NCBI GenBank assembly: GCA_037576195.1
Contig: CM075103.1
Location: forward strand, 1,984,001 to 2,048,000
Length of the DNA: 64,000 nt
From: Phytoseiulus persimilis
Taxonomy: Eukaryota > Arthropoda > Arachnida > Mesostigmata > Phytoseiidae
Direction: 5' to 3'
The translations under genes and the position numbers were made by a program. Positions within the stretch are counted from its first letter, which is position 1; every line of letters begins with the position of its first letter. Under the pieces are notes generated by a model. The model made no database searches. It was not told where the DNA came from and saw nothing but the letters and a program-made list of their open reading frames with translations. This document shows positions 12,501 through 21,500 of this stretch, piece by piece.

Positions 12501-14253
12501 CTTATCAATAATTAACATATCCAACGAAAGGAGATTATCATTCTATTTGGGTAGATAGGCGGGGTGGGCCAAGTGGACCCGAAGCCCCGTCATCACGCAC
12601 TCGTCTCCAAACTGAGGCAGCCAAGGAAAGATCGCCGTGCTCAGATGAAGGCCTCGCGGAGCCAGATACTTTTCGGCGGGAAACGAGCGGGGGATGTTGA
12701 AAAATAATTCTGCTCTGAAGCTTTCCAAGGCTAGTCAGCGACTTAGTGAAATATTCAGCACGTCCCTATCGCTGCGCTCTCTTCTCAGCCCTCGTCCAGG
12801 CTGCCTGTCCGTCCATTCGTCCGCGCGTCCGGCAGGACATCGGCTAGGCATCGACCAAGTTCGTTCTAGCAAGTGGAAAAGACTCTGGCCTACGAAGTTC
12901 GGAGATAAAACCAACAACTCGAAGACTGTCTCGGTGGACCAGCGCACTCACTATCTACATAGTAAGGCTCAACTGCCAAAGTTGTGGGCTGTCTGGGAGC
13001 TCGCCAACCGGCTTCTTTTCCGATGAGTAAGCTGCTCCAGTCGGTCTCGAGGTCCCGGTACAGAGTTCTGAGCAGCTCGATTCGAGGAAGGAACCTTTTC
13101 GGACGCTGAACTTTACTGTTCAGGCGTTCGACCTATACATTCCACGCGGCCCGTGTGCTGTCATACTCATTTTTATGATGGGGAAAAATACAAAGTTGCT
13201 CCCGCAGCTCGAAATAGATTTTTGGAGCGGCGCGACTCTGGCCGCATGGAGCCAAAGAGTCAGGATGACTGACTGATCCATATCGGAACGGAGAAAAACG
13301 AATTCGATTGCTTGATACGTCGGAGGAGGTAGTTTTTGCCAATCACGCAAGCCGGAGTCCGACCTCCAGGCTTCGACTCCTCGGGACTCGACTCCGGGTG
13401 AGACCGTATTTGGAGTGTTGGAAACTGTGTCGTCGGATCGGGAGCAGACTGGAGTCCTCGCGTAGTTCACGAGAGGCCTATTTCTGGTTCTCGAGAAGGT
13501 GAGGAAGAGTCCTCGAGGGAGCGAGTCTCGAGCGAAATTAAAAACGGCGGATTCGGAGCGAACTGTGAACCGGAGCCGAACAACGTGATTCAAACCGGCG
13601 CGGGAGGGACGTGAACTCGATTCGAAACAGTTGAGAATTGACTCCTACTTGACTTCAGTCCACTTGTCTATTCTCGTACGGGTTCTTGTTGCTTGCCCCG
13701 TCTCCACAGCCAAGCGACGCTAGCGTGTTTTAATGCCGTGCGTGGCAAGATGTCACCTTTTCTCCGTACAGCAGCTCAACGAGATAAGAGCGGCTCCGCT
13801 CGTTTCTTTCTCTGTATTTGGCGGATGAGACGAATCCCACGAAGCGCTCGCTGAACGGTGCCGCTATGACCCCAGAGCGAGTTCGTTCGCTCGCTTCGCT
13901 ATCCGAGCTGACTTATTTTTGTTGCCAGGCTGGCTCGTCCGCGGCTTTGCCCTGAGATGACACTCACCTGCCTCGTCTTCCATCCATTCGTTTTGACGGA
14001 ATCAGACGCTCGCCCAGCTGCCCTTATTCCTCAACATCATAATCAGACTAATCGCGGCGGGTCGTTTTCGCGACGAGGAATACGCAACCAGTTAAAACAA
14101 GACGACGACCCAACTCACCCAGTACGAATCCATCCTTCGCCCATTGAACTTGTCCATCCTGGTTGTTGACCTCACAACGCATGTAGATGCTCTGGCCTTC
14201 TACAACTTCCGAGTTCACCGGTCGCACTCGGAAACTCTGCTGCGTGCAGCATG
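3233..14253 (-). CDS. Nephrin / Sticks-and-stones family adhesion receptor, partial gene (13 exons, Ig1 to Ig8)
   Basis: Coding order is 14119-14253, 10879-11058, 8788-8943, 8427-8594, 7793-8086, 6880-7185, 5952-6088, 5707-5857, 5286-5591, 4870-5172, 4538-4636, 3771-3971, 3233-3535. Every junction is GT-AG and the frame stays open throughout, about 913 codons. Seen directly: nine Ig-like units of about 100 residues. Eight have a Cys, Trp, Cys pattern; the unit after Ig6 lacks the cysteines. Known: nephrin, Sns and Hibris have six Ig domains, a spacer, two more Ig domains, FN3, a membrane segment and a tail. The shorter Kirre/Rst/NEPH proteins have five Ig domains, so this is the nephrin side. 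Role from the family: a type I surface protein binding NEPH-type partners in trans, in myoblast fusion or filtration diaphragms. The signal peptide and everything after Ig8 are absent. Whether it is the orthologue of sns or hbs cannot be decided here. Confidence 0.93.
3771..3971 (-). CDS. Exon L: second half of Ig7
   Basis: The acceptor has a good pyrimidine tract (ccttttcttattgcag). The frame reads DTVYWEREGFDMARSRTTF, a sequon in FNVSKADIG and the cysteine in MFNCVANNRL, ending MLVVN. The donor is gtgagt (phase 1). Length 201 nt. Confidence 0.92.
3972..4537 (-). other. Intron K-L, about 566 nt
   Basis: It interrupts Ig7 and carries the mixed (GAC)6(AAC)5 array at 4163-4195. A TATAAATA word on the gene strand lies at 4458-4465; it is inside the gene, so I do not read it as a promoter. 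Confidence 0.85.
4163..4195 (+). repeat. Composite microsatellite (GAC)6(AAC)5
   Basis: Six GAC units at 4163-4180 pass directly into five AAC units at 4181-4195. It lies in the intron that splits Ig7, well away from the splice sites. Confidence 0.95.
4538..4636 (-). CDS. Exon K: first half of Ig7
   Basis: A short exon of 99 nt. The frame reads YPASITHLDEVVYADEG, then the cysteine in PTFQCQVDAHPVHN. The acceptor is actgtttgcag and the donor gtaagc after AACG (phase 1). Its last base joins exon L to form an Asp, creating an N-D-T sequon across the junction. Confidence 0.91.
4870..5172 (-). CDS. Exon J: cysteine-less spacer domain between Ig6 and Ig7
   Basis: The unit is about 101 residues: HSPVLGLRADSMTFFEGD, then W-E-W in SRWEWLHEGKRV, then RNDSGTYVLKVQNNVGWG. 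The layout is that of an Ig domain: a Trp core, D-S-G-x-Y and a G-x-x-x-F ending. No cysteine is present, where the two should be (valine and leucine surroundings instead). Sequons are NFT, NDS and NFT. Known: nephrin has a spacer between its sixth and seventh Ig domains, and this exon sits exactly there. The acceptor is ggatttccag and the donor gtgagt; phase 1 on both sides. Confidence 0.92.
5286..5591 (-). CDS. Exon I: Ig6, complete domain
   Basis: The frame reads FGPYNVTVNAMGTF, the cysteine in TLECRTGSSNPPSE, a double Trp in ITWWKNN and the second cysteine in EDHGAIIRCQATNP. Sequons are NVT and NAT. The acceptor is gattcgcag; the donor gtgagt follows GAGC. Phase 1 on both sides; 306 nt. 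It corresponds to the last Ig before the spacer in nephrin. Confidence 0.94.
5707..5857 (-). CDS. Exon H: second half of Ig5
   Basis: It begins at an ATG codon that is internal to the protein (MESVSKTDNITV) after the acceptor tcgccgcag. The F-strand cysteine lies in EKDNGRGIRCEASQ. Sequons are NIT and NSS. It ends TPKVV with donor gtgagt (phase 1). The intron to exon G is only about 94 nt. Confidence 0.92.
5952..6088 (-). CDS. Exon G: first half of Ig5
   Basis: It starts YPPTQPKMYGYKDDKP after the acceptor tcgttgttgcag. Then come the cysteine in TLVCVTKGGHPSP and the Trp in HVWYRGNSR. The donor is gtgagc after AGG and is in phase 0, the only non-phase-1 junction found in the gene. Length 137 nt. 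Confidence 0.92.
6089..6879 (-). other. Intron F-G, about 791 nt
   Basis: It holds a short (GGGC)n stretch near 6524-6544 on the plus strand. No coding or RNA feature is recognised. Confidence 0.85.
6880..7185 (-). CDS. Exon F: Ig4, complete domain
   Basis: The frame reads YGPSNATIEHD, the cysteine in TMKCRSAPSNPKA, the Trp in ISWTVDGRPVNGT and the second cysteine in MKVFNCYAVNQ. Sequons are NAT and NGT. The usual Asp-x-Gly before the second cysteine is replaced by RKMK. The APSNP-A-I-W and GGW-TTS spacing is typical of Ig4 in Sns and Hibris. The acceptor is aaatccag and the donor gtgagt; phase 1 on both sides; 306 nt. Confidence 0.95.
7186..7792 (-). other. Intron E-F, about 607 nt
   Basis: It contains a pyrimidine-rich (CTC)n-like tract on the plus strand near 7548-7596, which gives a spurious Leu-rich frame on that strand. 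No gene is recognised. Confidence 0.85.
7793..8086 (-). CDS. Exon E: Ig3, complete domain
   Basis: One exon encodes the whole domain of about 98 residues. It starts PPGPPEILGYAEGEVLRAG, then the cysteine in ELRCVSRGGNP, the Trp in TVLWYKGSDT and the second cysteine in NNAVYRCAASN, ending in VKLSVH. One sequon is present (NAS). The acceptor is acaattcaaag and the donor is gtgagt. It enters and leaves in phase 1, so it is a symmetrical 294-nt module. The PPGPP and GGNP-W-K pattern matches the third Ig of nephrin and Sns. Confidence 0.95.
8087..8426 (-). other. Intron D-E, about 340 nt
   Basis: An ordinary short intron between the Ig2 and Ig3 exons. Open frames run through it in places, but there is no recognisable content. 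Confidence 0.85.
8427..8594 (-). CDS. Exon D: second half of Ig2
   Basis: The acceptor is acttttcag. Its two first bases complete an Asp codon with exon C (QPD then MIEYKTTEGDNGR). It carries the D-x-G-x-Y-x-C signature (PEDNGVIYSCQALHHKL) and ends in VRLSVL. The donor is gtgagt (phase 1). The intron separating it from exon C is only about 193 nt. Confidence 0.92.
8788..8943 (-). CDS. Exon C: first half of Ig2
   Basis: It begins after tgattttgcag with TG, completing a Leu codon. The frame reads PPKSIEISNY, a sequon (NNS), the cysteine in PLSCVVGQ and the Trp in EIKWFRNNAEI. The PPKSIEI start is typical of Ig2 in this family. The donor is gtgagt after CCAG, leaving one base. Length 156 nt. 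Confidence 0.92.
8944..10878 (-). other. Intron B-C, about 1.94 kb
   Basis: It separates Ig1 from Ig2. It contains a 239-codon open frame on the gene strand (9327-10046) that begins with a hydrophobic stretch. It has no domain match I recognise and does not connect in frame to the flanking exons, so I treat it as intronic. Nothing else is identifiable. Confidence 0.8.
10879..11058 (-). CDS. Exon B: second half of Ig1
   Basis: Two bases complete the Gly codon from exon A, giving FVLG joined to YERDVPGYERYSMSG. Then come RGEHHLLISNATVDDDGDY, with one N-glycosylation sequon (NAT), and the F-strand cysteine in QCQVAPAKNS, ending in AKLTVL. The PGYERYS and HLLI-NA-DD-G-YQC pattern is characteristic of Ig1 in Sns, nephrin and Kirre proteins. 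The acceptor is tgatttcag and the donor is gtaagt after CTCT (phase 1). Length 180 nt. Confidence 0.93.
11059..14118 (-). other. Intron A-B, about 3.06 kb
   Basis: This is the largest intron inside the recognised gene; it interrupts Ig1. It contains scattered short repeats (ATCC units near 12010-12025, GGCA/GCAC units near 11385-11415) and several open frames of 60-150 codons on both strands. None of these resembles a known domain. I see no RNA gene or transposon in it. Confidence 0.8.
14119..14253 (-). CDS. Exon A: first half of Ig1
   Basis: The frame reads QQSFRVRPVNSEVVEGQ, then a B-strand cysteine (MRCEVNN) and the Trp motif QVQWAKDGFVLG. That KDGF-LG ending is typical of the first Ig domain of Sns, nephrin and Kirre proteins. 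The acceptor is tttttccag and the donor is gtgagt after CTGG, leaving one base (phase 1). The exon starts with two bases of a split codon. The start is the least certain boundary: alternative AGs lie 14 and 17 nt into the exon (gcacgcagcag), and using them would require a phase 0 upstream exon. No start codon or signal peptide lies in this exon. Confidence 0.85.
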
Positions 14254-15564
14254 CTGGAAAAAGAAGCCCGTCGTTAGAAACGCTCGGCGCACGAATCTTC
14301 CCTAGTTTTCCAGCGAATTCACCGCTCCAATGAGAATGCTCTCCCCCTCGAGTTGTGTCGCTCGTTCCAGGAGCTCTGAATTTTTGAACCCGATTCGCCA
14401 TGCACGCTCTGGTGAGCGACACCGAGGGGTGGAATCGGCGCTTTCGTCACCGTATTACGTAGTTTTTCAGCGCCGACGTGGCTGCGCCAAGAAACAACAT
14501 CCGAGTTTTAATTTTTCTGTCTGTGACCGGTGCTTCGACGCAGCAGCGGTCATAGTCCGCACCATCAAGTTGACGCTGGTGTTTTAGTATTTATGACAGC
14601 GCTTAAACGTCGCGTCCGAGGCTGGGAGTCGTTCTCCCGAGTCAGCCAGCAGGTAGGGCTGAGTGGCCGAGTCTCGAGCAAATGAGGGAGACAAGGGTTT
14701 CCGTGGACAGCGACGAAAAACGCGATCAGCGACCCCAGAAGGGCGACCCCTGAGCGACAGAAGGAGACAGAAAGAATCCAGCGTAATACACAATTAAAGC
14801 CGGAGAGTGAAGATGCGACACGGAGCGAGCGACGGCCGGTCCATTCGTTCGCCTCCGCGTCCAACTACGGGGAAGTTGGCCGGCGTTCTCGCTCCACGCA
14901 GTGATGATGACCGTGACTTTTCTGAGGTCGGTGCTCAGTTCATCCGTCTCTCACAAAGATGCCTGCAGCCGTGCCCGCTGTCGTCGTCATCTTGAGCATC
15001 ATCTAGTGTCTCTGCTGGTGGCGTTGTTTTTTTTTGTTCTTCTTTTTTCTGATGCGGCTCCCAACCGCGGACTGGATGTTGGTTATGGACCAGAAGCTCA
15101 ACCAAAGCGCTGCGTTGAAGACTCGCTCTCGGATCCGCAAATCCTTTCGTACGGGGAGGCCGAACGCGACGAGGAACCTCTACGGAGAGGATGATATGAG
15201 CGCTGGGTGCACTGGGTGTAGAGCGCTCACCCGTCTCGTCGGTGGGGTTCGGGTGCTCGAGATTCGTATGTGAATCCATTTTCCTAGTGAAGGCTCTCAC
15301 AGCGAAGTCTTGGACTACCTCGGTCCTCAGCTCTCGGCGATATACGAAGCCCGGGAAGCTCGACCCGATTTGGACTTTTCTCAGCCAGATAAGATAGAAC
15401 AAGAGTCGACCACTGTCGTCGAAATAATCGGATGGCGCCGTCCAGCTGGATCGCGACTCCCTGTAGACGAGGCAGGCTTGCAGGGACGTTCTGCACATAG
15501 TTCAGTAAGATTATATCGTGGTAACCAAACAAACAGACAAAAGCGGACAGGAGCGAAGTAGGAC

Positions 15565-15640
15565 CGGAAATCTCAGGGGAATTAGAAGAGCTCAGGTGGA
15601 GCAAGACCAGAATACACGAGCTTAGTGGCATGCTATTCAT
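15565..15640 (-). CDS. Possible first coding exon (signal peptide) of the nephrin-like gene
   Basis: From an ATG at 15640 the frame reads MNSMPLSSCILVLLHLSSS, then NSPEIS, with one base left before a GT. This has a short polar start, a hydrophobic core and small residues near the end, as in a signal peptide. The phase fits exon A (the leftover G plus CA gives Ala), and it is 1.3 kb upstream on the same strand. Against it: the donor gtccta is far from the gtgagt/gtaagt used by the other exons, and short hydrophobic frames arise by chance. It is an inference only. Confidence 0.18.
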
Positions 15641-16511
15641 CAACCCTGCGCCGTCTCAGCCTGGAAGTCCGCGCCCTTGGAGCGAGCCGTCGTCGTTCGT
15701 TGAGCGGCGATACGCCGAACCGAACGAGCAACACCTCGACGTTCCAAACTCCTCGACTCCGCGAAGATCAGTTCGCGTCTTCTCGCGCATCGCGAGGTCA
15801 GCTAACGCAGACTGCAACCGACGTTCCGCCTTCGTCCGCTCGCGCACGCCCGGGAGACCCCGCAAGACAGTATTCGAGCTAGGATTGTCCTGCGGGAATC
15901 GAATCGGACCAGAACCACTCGATGCAACACCATCGAGTCACGCGAGCCTCAGCTCAGCGCATGTCGATTCGGCCGGGGACTCCTCGGCTTCAGCTGTTCA
16001 ACTCTCCAGGGCGAAACCTGGCGGCTGTTCTGTTTGTTCTGTTGTTCACACTTGTAAATCACGGCAACTCGGCTACACGATGATAGCGGCGATGATGAGC
16101 GACATCATCACGAGGCCGTTTATGTGATTCACTTATCAACAGCGCAGCTAGTGGCTAAGTGTGTGGCTATTATACGGTCTAGTGACGGCGGTGGCGTGGG
16201 AGTAACTGCACGCTTGACGGAGCCACACGCACGCACGCGCGGGCTCGCTCGCTCGCGTAGTCGGAGAAAATCCGTCCGGTAGTAATCCGAAGTCAGATCG
16301 GGCGGCTGCCCGCCGATATCGACGTCGGATCTCGGTGTCGGAGTCCAGCCATTCGCCATTCCGTGAGCGCCCACCGGTATCTTCCTCCAACTTTTTGTTT
16401 GTTTTCAGTTTCTACTCGCTTGTGTCGTCCGCGGACACGACGCCAAGAAAGGGAACTGACCAAAGAATGCAGAGCTCTTTTCCTGGGCGTTCAGGTCCAG
16501 CGAGGAGGGAA

Positions 16512-16529
16512 GGCTGGCTGGCTGGCTGG
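16512..16529 (+). repeat. (GGCT)n tetranucleotide repeat
   Basis: Four tandem GGCT units with a flanking partial unit. Confidence 0.85.
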
Positions 16530-16755
16530 CACTTCGAACGACCTAAGGCCGAACAGGTGCTGCTCCTACAGTGAGTCGAGCCGCGTAAATGTAGTGGACG
16601 ACGACGATGTCGACGACGACAGGTGGACAACGGATCAAGTCTCTTCTTGTCGACGTTTTGCATGAGAAACACTCTTTGATAGAGCGGTACGAGGGAGAGT
16701 GAGCTCGAGAGAATCGAACGACTCCGAAGACGCTACAAGGCGACCGCATTTCTCG

Positions 16756-16763
16756 TATTTATA
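16756..16763 (-). promoter_or_regulatory. TATA-box-like word upstream of the candidate start exon
   Basis: TATAAATA is read on the minus strand, about 1.1 kb upstream of the candidate ATG at 15640. The longer word TATAAATACGAG also occurs in the intron at 4454-4465, so the match alone is weak. I see no clear initiator downstream. Confidence 0.12.
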
Positions 16764-18545
16764 CGATGGGACGCTCCAGTATCAAACGGAAGCGTCCCCT
16801 CAGAAAAAAAAAAAACGAAACAACGGAAACAACGAACAACGCTCACAATCTGTCCGCTTTGTATGTATCATTGGACTCTCGAATCGTTGATTCAAAATGC
16901 CGCGACGAGCTCGCCGTAGCCTGTTCCCGATGTTCTCTTGTTGCGTTTCAGTATTCTGTTCGCTGCGATGTTCCGTCGAGACAATCACTTAGATAAGACG
17001 CCTCTCGCTGAGAGCAGAAGCCGTGTGGCGAGTCAACAGCGACCGCCTCGCAAGCCTCCGGCCCAACTGACCTGTTGTCCCATGGCCTGGGTGGCCGAAC
17101 CTCCGAACGAGGCCCCGATAAGCCTGAATATTTCAATTTCCGAATTTCGGTTCCGTCCGACGGTCGGACCTCAGCGTCGTTTGCCAAGCCGGCGGCTCAT
17201 TCGCGCCGGATCGTTCAGTCGTGCCGGGTAATGACAACAATAAACACAAGTACGGCGGAGCGACGATCAGACATGGGAACCGAAAGAATGAATGTTGGTT
17301 CGGCTCGCTATTTTCTCTCTCTGTGCGGCGGCCTGTTGGAGCCGTGCATGGGAACCAGTTCTCCTCTAATGCTAGCAGCCTACGGCTCAATCGAGACCGC
17401 GATGTGCTTTCAACGACTTGCCCTCTCCCACTCAAAGGTTGCAGCCAAGGCGTTTCGAGCGAGCGCTTCTTGCACGGACGCCTTTGGAAATGAGGAGCGG
17501 AGGGGCGCGGGGGCGAAGGCCTGTAGGAATCGCAGCTCTATTTCGCGACTTCTCCGGCGTTCTGTGGCAAGAAGCCTTCTTCCACGGATTGCCCAGTAAT
17601 TCGTTGGTTGTGGAAGACATAATCCAAATCAGTGTTCTGCATCCAGCGGTCGACGCTGTTTCTCAAAAGTGTGTCGCCGTATCGCTTTCAGCCCGTCCGT
17701 CGGCGGGTCTTAGCGTGAGCGCGGCTCTAACGCTCGATCCCGTGTGATACAGCGCTAACGATGAATCGTTGTCATTCTCGTCGTCGTATCGGATCTACGA
17801 AAGAATAAATATATATCTTCGCGGTGTGCGCTTTTTCTCATGAGCCATCAGACTGCTTACGTCCGATCGTCTACTCGGCAGCGGAAGATGCGCCTCCTCG
17901 TCTCTCCCCCGACTGAACTGATGAGATCGGACCGCGGCTCTAAGTACAATCTGTGCGCCGGAGAGCTCGACACAACTCACAGGTTGCTCCTCCGCTGTAT
18001 CCCGCCGGCGTCTCAGTGCGTTAAGGATCGTTCTCCGAGACAGGGCCGGGCAAAACATCACGAGGAAAGCGTCTAATTTGATTGCGCCGTTTCCGCTGCT
18101 GCTGTCTGTTTTGCCTCCAGCCACCGGTTGGCCTGGCCATCCATCCAGATCGAGTCCCATCGAATCCATTTCATGTCTGGAACTTCCACGCTGTCTTCAA
18201 CTGACATCTGCGGATCGGAGAGCAAGCAGACGGAGACGTTCTCAAATCAGCTCCAATTTGTCTCTCGAGCTTGCCTGTCGACTGCCTGTCGATCCGATTC
18301 CCTTTCACGCTGACGGACGGATCTCCCCGAAGCTCTTGGAGCACGATCCTCCGACGCGCTCTGCTCCGCTGCCCCGGGATATTTGATTCCAATCTCACCA
18401 ACGCTTCTTTCCAGTTTTCTGTCGTTCAACCATTTTCTCGTCGTCGGCTCCCGACGATATATCAGGTGTTTGTTATTTATTGGGATCCTATGCAAAGATC
18501 CGTTGACATTTGAAGCACCCGCGTTTTTATGCGGGGCCCGGTCCG

Positions 18546-18549
<4 letters not shown>

Positions 18550-18585
<36 letters not shown>
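18550..18585 (+). repeat. (CA)18 dinucleotide microsatellite
   Basis: Eighteen uninterrupted CA units. On the two strands it produces His-Thr and Cys-Val open frames that are not genes. Confidence 0.97.
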
Positions 18586-18588
<3 letters not shown>

Positions 18589-21500
18589 CAGTCGTCTGCG
18601 GATCGAGACCGTTCTCGGAAGAGAGTTCCGCTTCCGAAGTCCAATGCGGTCGAGGCGAGTTTCGCAGTTGCCTTCTTGGAGGGAGATCGCCGATTGTCGT
18701 GGGGCTGCTCGCGTGGGAATGCGATGATGCGAGCCGAGACGGGGGAAGAGAGGTCTCGCAAAGCTTCCAGGAACATTGCGTTCGCCGAGCCTCGTCTTCC
18801 ATCCATTTGGGGCTGGACCGACGTCGGAATGTCAGATCCCTCCGCCGTGAACTGTGTTTGGCTCTCTCGTGCGAGCCGGATCGATCGATATTTTCCCCGA
18901 CGAAACAGAGATGCAGTTGATTTTTGTTGTCTACCGAACGTCTTATCGCTTCTCGGATTCGATAGATCAGCAGAATCGGCATCGCACCGGTAGAAAAGCG
19001 GACTCCTGAGCGGAGCGGCCGAGGAAGAAAGCATCGTATGTAAAACAGCGCCGTGGGAAAAGCAACCCGGGAGGACAACTCTCGAGAGAAGAGACTAGGA
19101 CCGAAAGCAGAGAGAATCAAATGGAGGAAATATAAATGAAACCGAGACTAGACAGAGATAAAGATGTTCGTGCGGATTGTCTCCTTGTCGCATTGTCTTC
19201 TTCCGATCCTCCTGCCGTGGTCCGCACTTATTCTGGCATTGAGATTTTTACGTTTCGGGGTTTTCTGATAACGATTCCAGCTCCTCGGCTATCGAGCGAG
19301 CTCGCTTCACGGAGATGCTCATTTCCTCCGCACCGATTCTCCGTCACAGCGTTCTCCTGGCCTGTTCTCCAAGTCGTGCAGCTCACCTTCTCGAGAAAAC
19401 CGGAATTCAACTCGAACCGGAGCGTTTCCCGCCCAGGGTGAACGCCCGGTCCGCATTAGCATTTCTCCGCTAACACTGATTTGATTTGTTGGACCGTTCG
19501 ATATTTCAACGGTACCGCAACGCTTCGACCGATGGAAAACGTGCCATTGTTAACTGTTGTCATCGCCATCTTTGTTACCCGCCGTCCGCGCATCGCATGC
19601 TATGCCATCGCTCGTTGCGACGCACCATCAAAACACTGTTTATTTCAGCCACTGTAATTTCGGGCATGCGAGCAGAAGTAGGCCACCAGAGTCAAACTCC
19701 ATTTACGCACCATTGTTGCCAGCCATGGTGGCGAGACTACCGTCGTTCTTCGTCGGTACCGACGTTCGCCATGCTGGTGGTGTATGAAAAAATCAAAAAC
19801 CGATGATGGCCCTCCTCAGGCAGTACGCCGTTCCAGGCACCGACAACTGTCTCGTCCTAACCCTGCCCGGCACTTGTGCAGGAATCTGACGGATGCGCCG
19901 CCGTCGTCGTCCAGATCGACCAGATCGTTAAGCGTTAACGTTATGGCAGCGACCGATCGGATGAATTCTCTTTTCCCGTGGCGGAGACGCATTTAGGAAA
20001 TCTGCTCCAAAACCACATTTGTAATAAGAGAGGCCATAAAACAGAATACTGAATTCAATTTGCTCCAGCCACTTGTCGAGCTGGCTGACTTCGCTCGCTC
20101 GTCGGCAAATTATCTTCGACGGAACGAAGTTGGCGGGCTGGCTGACGTGCACCGCCCCGGCGATCCCGCAACCGTTCTGGGAGGGTCTGAAGATAGAAAA
20201 ACCTCAGAAGTCCCTTATTAAACAGAACTCGACTCGGCGCGATCCGGCCAACAGAAGAATGAGCCTGGTTGCGCGAGCGAGCGTCGAAAATGAGCTCGCA
20301 GAATCTGGTGACCAACTCCGGATTGAGTTCGTCGGACTGAGTTTACACTGGAAGCAGCAACTTTGAACAGCTGCTGAAAAAGAAACTCAAAGCCACTGTC
20401 CACGGCAGCAACGACAGGGATCGCGATTTTTCCGAAAGACAAACAGACTGCCAGCATAACGTTGCGAGCGAACATCACAGGCAACCGACCGTCACGCGTT
20501 TGTTGGAAAAGCTCTGTCGCGGATCTGTCCATTTATCGACTCGGTGTGCGCGGGACCAAATAAGAGCATCGGAAGCACTCGACCAGCCGTCAATAATTTA
20601 ACGACTTGTTTCTAGTTTTTGCGCGACAGCAGGAGCGATCCAGGACGGCTTTGTCGTCCTTCCCGGACCGGCCCGCTTAAATGCTCCCGGCCCCGCCCGG
20701 GTCGTGGCCGGTGTGTGCACTCGGTTGCCGGTTTGCAAATCATCGGACGGAAACGATTTCCGGCACCCAGACTCAGGAACTTTCCTCCCGAATGCTTTTA
20801 TCAAATTATGAGTGCCGAGCTCTCGAACGGGGGACGCTAGATCCCGTTGGAGTCGTCCATTCCAAACGAACGAGGCGAGCTGTTTTTTTATGCCGAGCTG
20901 TCAAATATGCAGATCGTGAGGGAACGAAGGAGCGCCGAAACCAGTTTAATTGGTTCGACAATTGTTCCACTTTGACCCCATTGACAAAGTCGGCGTGCCG
21001 CATCGTCGGCCGGCATTGTCGTTATGGAAAGGTGTGTGATTGACGGACAACAGAACGCCTCAATTAATCGCAATTACCCGTCCGTCGGGCTCGGCGATCT
21101 TCTCGACGATACAACCCCTGGCATGCGTTAGACCCCGGACGAGCTCCGAAAATTCTCATGATGCCATCTCACAGTGCCGAGCGACGAATTCTAACGGGAA
21201 AGAGCTTGAACGCGTCCTGGAACGGTGTCTGCGTGGAGCTCCGCTGAACGGCTTTTCAGAAGCCAACACAGAAAGGGAAACACAGAGAGTGAGGAGAGCT
21301 CCCGATCTTGTGAAAATCGCGAACTCGTTCTCGCGGCCGGCGAACGAGCTGGCACAAACTATGAAAGTGTCATTAATCTTCGCCGACATAATTAACAAAC
21401 CCTAACTCGCCCGCTTGAACTCCTTGTAACGAGAAATTTCGTCGACTTCGTTCAGCGGGAGACTTTCGCCCGTTGGACGCGGGCAGCCACGAGCGTTCGA

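Larger units (their letters stand above)
14254..18549 (-). other. Region upstream of Ig1 exon: 5' intron or promoter-side sequence
   Basis: No recognised gene. Two features matter for the missing start of the nephrin-like gene. One is a signal-peptide-like open segment at 15565-15640. The other is a hydrophobic stretch near 14680-14745 (minus strand) that follows a long pyrimidine tract ending in CAG. A (GGCT)4 array lies at 16512-16529 and CGA-rich units lie near 16598-16622. Confidence 0.6.

Noticed and set aside
18477..19120. Long frames over the (CA)18 microsatellite on both strands
   Set aside because: Open only because the repeat lacks stop codons; they encode His-Thr or Cys-Val runs.
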